Made by a program: the position numbers and the translations under genes. 64,000 nt of DNA from Paraspadella gotoi (Eukaryota > Chaetognatha): the NCBI GenBank assembly GCA_051294375.1, contig JBJCIZ010000239.1:3355989-3419988 (forward strand), in the 5' to 3' direction. This document shows, piece by piece, positions 41,112 through 47,900 of the stretch (within the stretch, counting starts at the first letter, position 1; every line of letters begins with the position of its first letter). Under the pieces are notes generated by a model that was not told the origin of the DNA, made no database searches, and was given only the letters and a program-made list of their open reading frames with translations.

Positions 41112-43290
41112 CAACAACGATTATGAAGACGAAGAAACGTGAAAACCGGGAATATCCCGATTATTTTTAAAATGTATAGAATCTTACGGTTTCGTTGTTT
41201 GTTTATAACCGTTGTTAATATTGAAAATAATTTTTTATGATTCATTGATTTATTTATTAGCTTAATTATAAACTATTTTTAATCATTTTGTAATATGGAA
41301 TATACACCACAATATCATTTTGTAATAAACAAACTACATTTAAAACCACGATCATCGCCATCTTTAAAGTTACCCAGAAAGTCGAGGTAGTTAAAAAAAT
41401 TATATTATGAACAATTTTGTTTCAAATTCACAAACTTTTTTAACGCTGATGAAGGCTTGTAACTGAGCCGAAACATGTCCGTTATTAATAAAAATAAATC
41501 GTTGTTGAAAACTAATTTCAAACTCTTCTAACAATTATGTAAAAATAATTATTATAAATTTTAAAATTTATATAGAGGCCTTAATTATCTATAGTACTAA
41601 TCCAATAAATATTAAAATTTCAAAATAGTCTTTTGTAAAGTTTTTTGCAGATTTGGATTTGTCATGAAGTTGATGTAAAGAAATTAATTCTTTATTAAAA
41701 TTTTTTTCATTTTGTTGGTCAAATATCAGAAAAACCTATATTTTAATCTGAAAATTAAAATTTTATATAATGAATAGTTTTTTTAAAATTTTAAACCCAC
41801 TTAATGAAAGAAATTTTAAAAAAAAATTTATATTTTTTTTATCAACTTTTGACGAGGAATGAAAATCTGTAATCAAAATTAAAAAAAAGCTTATTTTGAA
41901 TTTTTTCGATTATATAAGGATAGTATTATGTATAAATATAACTTACTGTGAAAATTAAAAAAAATATAAAATTGATTTTTTTTTTACAAATTAATGTTCA
42001 CCCCCGAACTCCGGTGTTTCGGCTGGAAGTAATCAATTGAACCCCCCCCCCCAAAAAATTTAACCCCCCCCAAAAAAGTGTGTGGGTTTCACCTTTGTTG
42101 TACAAATCGTATTCGCCAAAATAATCTCCTTCAAATAAGTGGCCCATATGACCAACAAAACCATTATAAATTATTACGTATGCTTCTCCTTTTCGAATAT
42201 AATACAACCCGTTAATTTTATTATCCGAACCTTTCATAAATAGAAGTTAATTGTTAAAAAACATCATTTGTTTTGAGAGATATATAATAATTACTCCACA
42301 ATCAATTCCCCTTTAACAACATAGTTGGTTCCAAAAGTAGGCCGATGGCGAGAAATACAGGATCAGCATTTTCAAACAGACGCATGCTGGCCAAAGCTTT
42401 TATGTTAAGCTTGAACATCATCTCATCGCGATAATTGCTCGTTATATCTAGGTTGAAGGACTGAAGCGCCAATAGACTATTCTTTCTATGATAGCTGAGA
42501 TAAGCGAACCTAAAAAGTATTACAATTCTGGTTAATGGATAAGAATAACAAGAAGCCGGGAGTGAATAAACGAGACTGTTACTGTTAATGTTACTGTTGC
42601 AAGCTTTCAATCAAGACTCTCTGTTAGAGAATCTTGATTGAAAGCTTGCAGGGACCTGCTTTGTCATTATCTCGTAAGAATGAAGCCAGTCCAAAGTGTC
42701 CAAAGTCAGGGGGGGGGCAAGATAGCATATTTATTAAAGGAAAGAATGATTTTTAATATCGGTTGTACCAATTTCATTGAAAAAAAACAACGAGAAAACC
42801 TCTTCAGCTTTTCGGCATTTTCCGTCTGCTTGGCGACTTGAATGAATGTCTCTACGATGCTCAGCTGATCCGAATATTGGTACGCGAAGCTCGTTCTATC
42901 TTGCCACCATCCTCCCATCAACGCGTAAAAAAGCCAGAGATTCCAAACCATTCCGACCAAGATTCCCAAAGTCACGATGAAGGTTGAATCGGAATTAGTT
43001 GGGAAGGTCGAGCCCAAACCCAAGCTTCCAACTTGATAATTCATGTAGAAGAGGCCCTTTCTAAAACATTACGCAATCATTGTTACATTACTACTAGCTA
43101 ATTAGAAAATATACTAACCTTTTAAACCTTTTGCTTACCTCCACATAAGCGTATTTGAACCAGTTATAAAAACGTATTTCATGACGCGGTCCTAAATTTA
43201 AAAAGTGATTTGATGTAGGAGCTCCGTCGTTCGACAATTGCTTTGTTTTTTGTTTTTTTACGGATTGATTAATATATGACTCTTTCAGAG
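13917..43290 (-). CDS. CNGK-like: Giant tandem-repeat cyclic-nucleotide-gated K+ channel (CNGK type), N-terminus missing
   Basis: Pseudotetrameric channel: each repeat has S1-S6, a pore loop, a C-linker and a cyclic-nucleotide-binding domain (CNBD), and all are read as one chain. Known CNGK channels, for example of sea urchin sperm, are single polypeptides of four such repeats that let K+ out when cGMP rises. Here about 35 exons add to roughly 2000 residues. Exon phases fit at nearly every junction, including across repeat boundaries (32121 to 32055, 21665 to 21388, 40462 to 40387), so this is one gene and not three neighbours. Repeats 2-4 are complete; repeat 1 begins at its S5-pore region because an inverted duplication interrupts the gene at about 43.3 kb. 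Filters are GLGS (repeat 1), GVGE (2), GFGD (3) and GRGD (4). The class is well supported; K+ selectivity and ligand are inferred. Confidence 0.85.
14745..15137. mobile_element. TIR element of the CACGGATTT family, copy 2
   Basis: Lies in the intron between channel exons 15609-15688 and 14284-14433. It begins at ACACGGATTT and ends at AAAATCCGTGT. Its body aligns with copy 1, including CATAACTAAAAAAGTAAGCA and CTGGACTACTGGC, and the right end is TTTGATCATTTCATTT as in copy 1. Shorter and more diverged than copy 1. Confidence 0.55.
16321..16366 (-). ncRNA. Hammerhead motif, probably inactive
   Basis: CTGATGA is the complement of 16352-16358, stem II is GGCTTA.../TAAAGCC, and CATGTC is intact. 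GAAA is changed to AAAA, which removes the conserved G12. Left-arm partner of the copy at 16562-16615. Confidence 0.55.
16562..16615 (+). ncRNA. Hammerhead ribozyme motif
   Basis: CTGATGA at 16573-16579, stem II GGCTT/AAGCC, and GAAACATGTC ending at 16607 match the core consensus. Only the first stem I pair forms with the CTATG after the cleavage position, so activity would be weak. The AAATAAATCGTTGT tail follows. Confidence 0.65.
17040..17215 (-). repeat. Dispersed repeat, copy 2 (in channel intron)
   Basis: The minus strand matches the plus-strand copy at 11960-12150 over about 150 bases with shared blocks listed there. It lies between the S5 and filter exons of repeat 4. The open frame across it is not part of the channel. 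Confidence 0.6.
18029..18173 (+). mobile_element. Helitron-like short element, 3' hairpin and CTAA end
   Basis: Starts around GAGCAACCAACTATA, passes a CCGACCGACAGA microsatellite, then AAGTGACTTACAGAG. It ends with a hairpin GTTGC-CCGC/GCGG-GCAAC at 18143-18170 followed by CTAA|T. Helitrons end in a hairpin shortly before CTRR and insert between A and T. The same end occurs at 26190-26267. No Rep/helicase is seen. Confidence 0.55.
18470..18511 (-). ncRNA. Hammerhead ribozyme, well-formed type I
   Basis: Minus-strand reading: AACG, CTGATGA (18507-18501), stem II GGCTT/AAGCC, GAAACATGTC, then TGTT. Stem I pairs AACG with TGTT (one wobble). The stem III segment ACATGT is a self-complementary hexamer, typical of short-stem-III hammerheads of retroelements that act as dimers. 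Confidence 0.78.
19288..19336 (+). ncRNA. Hammerhead ribozyme motif
   Basis: CTGATGA at 19297-19303, stem II GGCTT/AAGCC, GAAACATGTC at 19321-19330, then TGTTTTTG. The base three before the core is changed (ATCG for AACG), which weakens stem I relative to its mirror copy at 18470-18511. Confidence 0.7.
20085..20155 (+). ncRNA. Degenerate hammerhead motif with family tail
   Basis: CTTATGA replaces CTGATGA at 20092-20098; stem II GGCTTG/CAAGCC is good; the GAAACACGACC segment is changed. The tail AAAAATAAAATCGTTGT follows. TC microsatellites precede it at 19955-19972 and 20036-20049. Likely inactive. Confidence 0.5.
20259..20893 (+). mobile_element. TRIM-like element whose LTRs contain a tRNA/SINE-like block
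   Basis: Direct terminal repeats at 20259-20492 and 20680-20893 begin TATGGTGGACTAAAATCC and end CTGTCTCTTCA. The flanks are TTAG at 20255-20258 and TTAG at 20894-20897, a 4-base target duplication. Just inside the left repeat is TTGGTGAGTCCGAC, a possible primer-binding site. Just before the right repeat is the purine run AGGAGGGGGGGATG, a possible polypurine tract. The 187-base interior has no gene, only two copies of a 45-base unit (ACATGCCTCAAC...). Each terminal repeat contains GGTCCGGGGTTCTAGCC, like a pol III B box, preceded by GGTGCCGGAGGCAAG. LTR1 has 20 bases (TGTAACATGGTGTTACAG core) missing from LTR2. Confidence 0.7.
21665..32055 (-). CDS. CNGK repeat 3: canonical GFGD pore
   Basis: Exons: 31305-32055 (end of repeat 2 CNBD, then S1-S4), 31092-31222 (S5), 28989-29161 (turret and pore helix), 27885-28075 (filter and S6), 27394-27639 (C-linker), 27070-27132 (CNBD start, GELVIRDGDIMASFMIVK), 22563-22772 and 21665-21840 (CNBD end). 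The spliced pore reads YYLMAVYWS, then VVFCYGVGFGDVAP, a normal K+-type filter and the only one of the four. S4 has spaced basic residues (RVVNGMRLVRLWHFFELMGK). The CNBD end has AVDHCVVLVLPFESIM joined to DVMSHYPDKF. The long intron between 27070 and 22772 is filled with repeats. The TAG seen after YPK at 21663 is part of a GT donor, not a stop. Confidence 0.85.
21910..22276. repeat. Helitron-like GATCTGC-hairpin repeat pair
   Basis: GGATCTGCTTATCAGCGGAT followed by CTCTATAATTCACTTTGTCG begins at about 21914 on the minus-strand sense, and ATAGGCAGATCCGAC closes at about 22272. The same words bound the element at 33573-34408. A fragment of CCGT/CTGT microsatellite lies at 22027-22047. Confidence 0.45.
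22965..23130 (+). repeat. Dispersed direct repeat, copy 1
   Basis: About 165 bases match 27658-27835 in the same orientation: GTTGCGCCGC, TTTGATCACATGATATGACA, TGACATGACTAA and CTTTATAGTTTTAGGA-like blocks. Both copies lie in introns of channel repeat 3. No coding capacity or recognisable promoter is seen. Confidence 0.65.
23458..23980. mobile_element. Decayed hammerhead-bearing inverted-repeat element
   Basis: Terminus words CCTTTCTTTTCGTTGCGTTT (23459) and CATTTCGTTGCG (23736) precede arms around 23805 and 23885 that share GGCTA-ATA-TAGCC and TCCGTTTTTCAT. Only the right arm has CTGATGA (23885-23891), and its GAAA is GAGA. The tail TGAAATAAAAATAAAAAC follows. Lies in a channel intron. Confidence 0.55.
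26190..26267 (+). mobile_element. Helitron-like 3' end, copy 2
   Basis: GACATACCGACC, AAAGTGACTTATAGAG, then hairpin GTTGC...GCGAGTACTCGC...GCAAC and CTAA|TAA, matching 18029-18173 with compensating changes in the hairpin loop-side stem. Only the 3' portion is present. Confidence 0.55.
26278..26370 (+). repeat. Telomere-like CCCTAA-rich tract
   Basis: Irregular CCCTAA/CCCTTAA units, including TAACCCTTAACCCTAAACCC, directly precede the TIR element at 26384. A similar tract lies at 40857-40890 before a related element. These are interior degenerate tracts, not a chromosome end. Confidence 0.75.
26384..27003. mobile_element. Foldback/TIR element of the AGGCGTAGTAAAATT family
   Basis: Left end TAATTATTAAGGCGTAGT is mirrored by ACTACGCCTTAATAATTA at the right. 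TIRs extend about 80 bases (AGAAATGAACAACA and TGTTGTTCAT, AATGAACATT and AATGTTCA). The interior has a second inverted layer (GATTTGGATTCGTC and GACGAGGAATTC). Related sequence occurs at 30290-31000 and, split, at 40886-42000. No transposase is seen. Confidence 0.7.
27150..27289. repeat. Tandem duplication, two 70-base units
   Basis: Two essentially identical AT-rich units, each containing GAGAGATTTAAAAATTAAAA and AATGTTGATTTG, sit directly upstream of the channel exon 27070-27132 in transcription sense. The near identity implies a recent duplication or slippage. Confidence 0.85.
27658..27835 (+). repeat. Dispersed direct repeat, copy 2
   Basis: Partner of 22965-23130, with the same block order. 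It is followed at about 27858 by AAGAGCAACCAACTAT, the start word of the Helitron-like family seen at 18029. Confidence 0.65.
30290..31000. repeat. Copy of the AGGCGTAGT-family interior with a long hairpin
   Basis: AAAAAGTTGATATAAGAAAG, a GGTCAAAAATGTAAAAAGC block, TTTTAATAAGGAATCTGAAT and TATATAAGGGTAGCACTATA follow the order of 26600-26890. At 30464-30562 an inserted inverted repeat has arms AACAATTTTTATTTGTTTTG and CAAAACAAATAAAAATTGTT. The inserted arm ends in AAATTCGAAACGCAACG, the hammerhead-family terminus word. Confidence 0.5.
32055..40387 (-). CDS. CNGK repeat 2: complete, long turret and GVGE filter
   Basis: Exons: 40269-40387, 39953-40086 (S1), 39830-39888 (S2), 38603-38734 (S3), 36476-36534, 36226-36383 (S5), 35976-36108 and 35665-35769 (turret), 35133-35247 (pore), 33320-33439 (S6), 33115-33243 (C-linker), 32425-32563, 32121-32256 and the start of 31305-32055 (CNBD). 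S1 reads MFTAIVGLLSPFIFVARM and S5 LALFILTMLIITTVVSF. Two exons add about 80 residues of charged turret before the pore helix. The filter is ALGLGVGED, so the aspartate after the last filter glycine is Glu. The CNBD keeps an Arg in KEREVTVIA but has IIGLLS where FGE is usual. Junction phases all agree. Confidence 0.82.
32650..33062. mobile_element. Foldback element with about 170-base arms
   Basis: TGGGTGACTCAGCAAG at the left is mirrored by CTTGCTAAGTCACCCA at the right. The arms share GCGACTGTGAGAGCGACGAC and its complement, with a short loop near 32850. Both arms are open in the same sense (ITPFVVALTVATASSIVQI and VTPFVVALTVATASSIVQI), which is an effect of the inversion, not two genes. 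It lies in the intron between channel exons 33115 and 32563. The flanks show no obvious target duplication. Confidence 0.7.
33784..33840 (-). ncRNA. Hammerhead motif with CTGAAGA core
   Basis: The core is CTGAAGA (complement of 33826-33832). Position 7 of the hammerhead core tolerates any base. GAAACATGTC and CGTTTC follow, as in the right-arm copy, but stem II is longer and imperfect (GACTCGTATGTCGAAAGTTC). Confidence 0.55.
34217..34264 (+). ncRNA. Hammerhead ribozyme, CTGAAGA variant
   Basis: CTGAAGA at 34227-34233, stem II GACT-CGTG-AGTC, GAAA at 34247-34250, CATGTC ending at 34256, then CGTT. Stem I can pair GGCG with CGTT using two wobbles. The stem II sequence differs wholly from the GGCT/AGCC of other copies while the pairing is kept, which is covariation-type evidence for a real ribozyme. 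Confidence 0.72.
37235..37350 (-). repeat. tRNA-like SINE fragment
   Basis: Minus-strand reading: GTGGCGCCTGAGGTAGCACG, TCCTCCCAACCCAAAAGACT, TGGGTTCGTGCCCTGC. This resembles an A-box/B-box pair with GGTTCG. It shares the CTCCCAACCCAAAG spacing with the block inside the TRIM-like LTRs at 20310-20360 and 20730-20780. In an intron of channel repeat 2. Confidence 0.5.
37938..38400 (+). repeat. 23-base minisatellite (GGTTATCATCGCATCAATC...)
   Basis: About ten clean units at 38101-38327, consensus GGTTATCATCGCATCAATC plus three or four variable bases, preceded by diverged AATGACTATCATCGCATC units. The three open frames reading YHRIN or VIIASI are products of the repeat. Copies with indel noise recur inverted near 49950-50390 and forward near 59200-59770. 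Confidence 0.92.
40462..43290 (-). CDS. CNGK repeat 1, partial: pore to CNBD, with a frameshift
   Basis: Exons: about 43290 to 43119 (turret and pore helix, FYNWFKYAYVE), 42800-43060, 42296-42509, 42093-42230 and 40462-40646. The pore reads YQVGSLGLGSTF, so the usual GYGD is GLGS. S6 follows (TLGILVGMVWNLWLFYAL), then the linker and a CNBD with HLFEGDYFGEYDLYNKG, keeping the FGE ligand contact. The exon at 42296-42509 is out of frame by one base and lacks a proper donor. The inverted copy near 45900-46000 reads straight through there (FLNAIAYCLEPTMFVKGELIV) and ends in a GT donor. The break is therefore probably a sequence error, not a mutation. S1-S4 are not found. Confidence 0.8.
40886..42000. 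mobile_element. AGCGTAGT-family element interrupted by a hammerhead cassette
   Basis: The left part (AAAGCGTAGTAAAAATTCTA, AGTGAGAAATGAACAACA) matches 26390-26470, and the right part (GATTTGGATTTGTCATGAAG to TTAATGTTCA) matches 26600-26935. Between about 40960 and 41530 sits unrelated DNA with ACGGTCGTGG, GA/TC runs and the hammerhead with its tail. It reads as an insertion into an older element. Telomere-like CCCTAA units lie just to its left. Confidence 0.6.
41441..41484 (+). ncRNA. Type I hammerhead ribozyme, best copy
   Basis: TAACG, CTGATGA (41446-41452), stem II GGCT-TGTAACTG-AGCC, GAAA (41470-41473), CATGTC (cleavage expected after C41479), then CGTTA. Stem I TAACG/CGTTA gives five perfect pairs directly abutting the core, exactly as required. 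Stem III is the minimal ACATGT. The tail ATAAAAATAAATCGTTGT follows. Confidence 0.85.
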
Positions 43291-43312
43291 CAACCACTCA
43301 CCTAGTTTAGTA

Positions 43313-43868
43313 ATGGGTATGGATCATGCGGCGACGCAGGATCAAAGAGGGAGCCCAGCGCGAGAGGCGTCGCCGAGGGAGATCATGGCAAGCAGCGAGG
43401 GTTGGAGGGCGGCCCGCGAAGAGAACATGAAAAGAATAAAGTGGAGAAGAGGGAAGAAGAGGGAAGAAATGATTAATGATGCTTCGAAGAACCAGCATTT
43501 GCCTCCATAAAGTCGCCATGCACACTCGCACACTCGCACACTCTCGCACTCCCACCGCGGGATGATTTCACTCGCCGGATGAACGTTGTCTCGATCCGGC
43601 GACGTGAAATCATCCCGCGGTGGAAGTGCGAGAGTGTGCGAGGTGCGAGTGTGCAATGGCGACTTATGGAGGCAAATGTTGGTTCTCTCGAAGCATAATT
43701 AATCATTTCTTCCTCTTCTCCCTCTCTTTTACTTTATTCTTTTCATGTTCTCTTCGCGGGCCGCCTCCAACCCCTCCGCTGCTGCCATGATCTCCCTCGG
43801 CGACGCCTCTCGCGCTGGCTCCTCTTTGATCCTGCGTCGCCGCATGAATCCATACCCATTACAAACTA
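43313..43868. repeat. Palindrome centre of the large inverted duplication
   Basis: GGGTATGGATCATGCGGCGA at 43316 is mirrored by CGCCGCATGAATCCATACCC near 43855. The arms meet around GAACGTTGTCTCG at about 43584, flanked by GCCGGAT and ATCCGGC. Base differences and small indels separate the arms. Open frames here are artefacts of the palindrome. Confidence 0.85.
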
Positions 43869-43877
43869 AGGTGAGTG

Positions 43878-44971
43878 TGTAATAAAAATTATGGGGGTGG
43901 CCTTGAGTCCTGGTCGCCGGCGTTAGTGATGTAGTTTTAATTCCGTAAAAGAGCGTGGTTTTCCGACGATTACAGAGTGTGGTCAAATGGGCGTGTCCAC
44001 ACTCGTCTGAAGGAATCCTTATCCGCAGTTCCACGTATTTAATTATTATTAAATCTGAAATGAGAACAAGAAATATTAGAACAAGGGGTAATTGGAGTAT
44101 CTACTTATTAACTCAGTATCACTTATTTACACAAAATAATCAATGTATGTCAAAATATGAAGTAAAAAAAGCGCATTAAATAGAAAATTCCACTTGGAAA
44201 AGTTGTAGATGAATCCACAAAATGTTGTGAGTCTGTAATCCACTTTAAAATTGAGTACCGCTCATTTGGCACCCACCCAGCCTTCAAGTCTTACTAGACT
44301 TTAAGTCCGGAAATTATTTTAAAGCCTTAAGTCCTATGGATTTTTAACCACTTAGTCTTTAGAGACTATTATAATTTGGGGACTTAGACTCTTTTAGTCT
44401 CTCCTGGACTTGAACGTTTATTATCTTTCGGATTAGACGTTTTCAGTCTCTCCTGGACTTGAAACGTTTTTTAAGAACTTTTCCAAGGCCGGACAGAGTT
44501 TCACCTTACAACCAGAGGGTCTCAGCAAGACTCTCCAGAAGCTGCAGTGCTCTCCATTATATAGACACCTTCTGGGTCAATGATCAGCTCCTTGGGTCTA
44601 GCTCTTGCATTTTGGAGGGCTAAATCAACTATCTTGTTGGTTTTTACTATGCTTTAGCTAATTCTTTGGCTTTGCCAGTGCTAACCTAAAAGTTTAGTGG
44701 GTGCATTAAAATAAACTGCTTTTGCTTTTGCTAAAGCTACTTAATAGAGAAGCTCATTAGAATTCCTCTGCTTTTGCTTTTTGCCTTACCAATTCAATCT
44801 TGATAAGCCTATTATAATTCTGTCTGCTTTTGCCTTGCTTTAGCTAAGTTTAGTCCATTGTTAATTTGCTTTTCTTGAGGAAAAGCTATTGCTTATTAGT
44901 TAATTATCAGTTATTCTATGAAACTATAAATATATAAATACTAATAAAATTACCCACTCATTTTTATTACA
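43878..44971. mobile_element. Solo-LTR-like insertion, 1094 bases, present only in the inverted arm
   Basis: Begins TGTAATAAAAATTATGG and ends CTCATTTTTATTACA, a TG...CA element with a 12-base terminal inversion (TGTAATAAAAAT/ATTTTTATTACA). GAGTG flanks it at 43873-43877 and 44972-44976. The corresponding site in the forward arm reads GGTGAGTGGTTGCTC without the insert, near 43296-43304 on the minus strand, so an empty allele is visible in the same window. The interior has no gene but repeats of TTTTAGTCTCTCCTGGACTT. A 5-base duplication and TG/CA ends fit a Gypsy-type solo LTR; a large MITE is the alternative. Confidence 0.72.
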
Positions 44972-44976
44972 GAGTG

Positions 44977-47900
44977 GTTGCTCTGAAAGAGTCATATATT
45001 AAACAATCCGTAAAAAAACAAAAAAAAACAAAAAAAAAGCAATTGTCGAACGACGGAGCTCATACATCAAATCACTTTTTAAATTTAGGACCAGTCATGA
45101 AATACGTTTTTATAACTGGTTCCAAATACGCTTATGTGGAGGTAAGCAAAAGGTTTAAAAGGTTAGTATATTTTTCTAATTAGCTAGTAGTAATGTAACA
45201 ATGATTGCGTAATTTTTTAGAAAGGGCCTCTTCTACATGAATTATCAAGTTGGAAGCTTGGGTTTGGGCTCGACCTTCCCAACTAATTCCGATTCAACCT
45301 TCATCGTGACTTTTGGAATCTTGGTCGGAATGGTTTGGAATCTCTGGCTTTTTTTACGCGTTGATGGAGGATGGTGGCAAGATAGAACGAGCTTCGCGTA
45401 CCAATATTCGGATCAGCTGAGCATCGTAGAGACATTCATTCAAGTCGCCAAGCAGACGAAAAATGCCGAAAAGCTGAAGAGGTTTTCTCGTTGTTTTTTT
45501 TCAATGAAATTGGTACAACGATATTAAAAATCATTCTTTCCTTTAATAAATATCGCTATCTTGCCCCCCCTGACTTTGGACACTTTGGACTGGCTTCATT
45601 CTTACGAGATAATGACAAAGCAGGTCCCTGCAAGCTTTCAATCAAGATTCTCTAACAGAGAGTCTTGATTGAAAGCTTGCAACAGTAAACATTAACAGTA
45701 ACAGTCTCGTTTATTCACTCCCGCTTCTTGTTATTCTTATCCATTAACCAGAATTGTAATACTTTTTAGGTTTGCTTATCTCAGCTATCATAGAAAGAAT
45801 AGTCTATTGGCGCTTCAGTCCTTCAACCTAGAATATAACGAGCAATTATCGCGATGAGATGATGTTCAAGCTTAACATAAAAGCTTTGACCAGCATGCGT
45901 CTGTTTGAAAAATGCTGATCCTGTATTTCTTAACGCCATCGCCTACTGTTTGGAACCAACTATGTTTGTTAAAGGGGAATTGATTGTGGGTATGATAGTA
46001 ATTATTATATATCTCTCAAAACAAATGATGTTTTTTAACAATTAACTTCTATTCATGAAAGGTTCGGGATAATAAAATTAACGTTGTATTATATTCGAAA
46101 AGGAGAAGGCATACGTAATAATTTATAATGGTTTTGTTGGTCATATGGGCCACTTATTTGAAGAGATTATTTTGGCGAATACGATTTGTACAAAAAAGGT
46201 GAAAAAAAAAAAATTTGGGGGGGGGGGTTAAATTTACTTTCGCCGACCGAGTTTCGGGGGTGAACATTTAATTTGTTAAAAAAAATCAATTTTACTATTT
46301 TTTTTAATTTTCACAGTAAGTTATATTTATACATAATACTATCCTTATATAATCGAAAAAATCAAAATAAGCTTTTTTTTTAATTTTGATTACAGATTTT
46401 CATTCCTCGTCAAAAGTTGATAAAAAAATATAAATTTTTTTTTAAAATTTCTTTCATTATAGTGGGTTTAAAAATTTTAAAAAAACTATTCATGTATATA
46501 AAATTTTTAAATTTTACAGATTAAAATATAGGTTTTTCTGATATTTGACCAACAAAATGAAAAAAATTTTAATAAAGAATTAATTTCTTTACATCAACTT
46601 CATGACAAATCAAATCTGGCAAAAAACTTTACAAAAGACTATTTGAAATTTTAATATTTATTGGATTAGTACTATAGATAATTAAGGCCTCTATATAAAT
46701 TTTAAAATTTATAATAATTATTTTTACATAATTGTTAAAAGATTTGAAATTAGTTTTCAACAACGATTTATTTTATTATATACGGACATGTTTCGGCTCA
46801 GTTACAAGGCTTCATCAGCGTTAAAAAAGTTTTGATAATTGAAACAAAATTGTTCATAATATAATTTTTTTAACTACCTCGACTTTCTGGGTAACTTTAA
46901 ACGATGGCAGATGAATCGGGTTTTAAAATGTAGTTTGTTTATTAAAAAATGATAATTGTGGTGTATATTCCATATTACAAAATGATTAAAAATAGTTTAT
47001 AATTAAGCTAATAAATAAATCAATGATCATAAAAAAATTATTTTCATATTAACAACGGTTATAAACAAACAACGAAACCGTAAGATTCTATACATTTTAA
47101 AAATAATCGGGATTTCCCGGTTTTCACGTTTCTTCGTCTTCATAATCGTTGTTTGCGTTTCTTCTTCTCTCTCTCATCTCTCTCTCTCTCTCTCTCTCTC
47201 TCCCTCCCAAACCCAACCCTTGAGAGAGAGAGAGAGAGAGAATCCATGGCCGTCGAACGTCGAGCCACTCTTCTCCCTCTACGGTCATGACCGACGCACA
47301 TCCACGACCGTAAATACAATAATGTTGTTCATTTCTCACCTTTTAGAATTTTAATTAATTTAAATTTAGAATTTTTACTACGCTTTAGTGGTTAGGGTTA
47401 AGAGGGTTTAGGGTTAGGGTAATTCGATAATATTTTTTTTTTTTAAACTAAATATTTTAAGTAATTTTTTCAAAAGACCCCAAAACCCTTGACAGCAAAA
47501 GTATGGTATGGTGAAAAAGCAGATTTGCTCTTTATTTTTTCATTCCGATAAAAAAAAATGATTATTTTAATAATATTAGTAAAGATTATAACTGCATTAT
47601 CATTAACAGTTTTAACCATTTATGTTCAACAGGATTGTCTGGGCCAATTCATGCGAAAAGCATCCTTATAATAGCTTCGACTGACTGTGATTTCCTGTTC
47701 CTGCGGCCTGAAAAATTATATTAAATGTTGCCAATTCTTTCCGAAAAAAATTGTCAGCAATTGATCGAGAACTACAGAAGAATTGCCCGAGGAGAAACAT
47801 TTAAAAAGTCGCAAAACGGCTAAAAAAAAATACGAAAGAATATCAAATTTACTGTTTTCCTAACGAGTTTAATTGACATAATTGTATTTGCCAGATTAAA

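Noticed and set aside
40944-41245. Open frames rich in SLSLS or REREREREE
   Set aside because: They are translations of TC/GA microsatellites. The same applies near 16332, 18510, 36973, 47124 and 51123.
43313-43740. Protein genes from overlapping frames in GC-rich sequence at the palindrome centre
   Set aside because: Frames on both strands mirror one another, have no homology I recognise and lack channel features.
45222-45489. A second channel gene on the plus strand
   Set aside because: It is the mirror of exons at 42800-43060 within a continuous 9-kb inverted copy that has frame-breaking indels.
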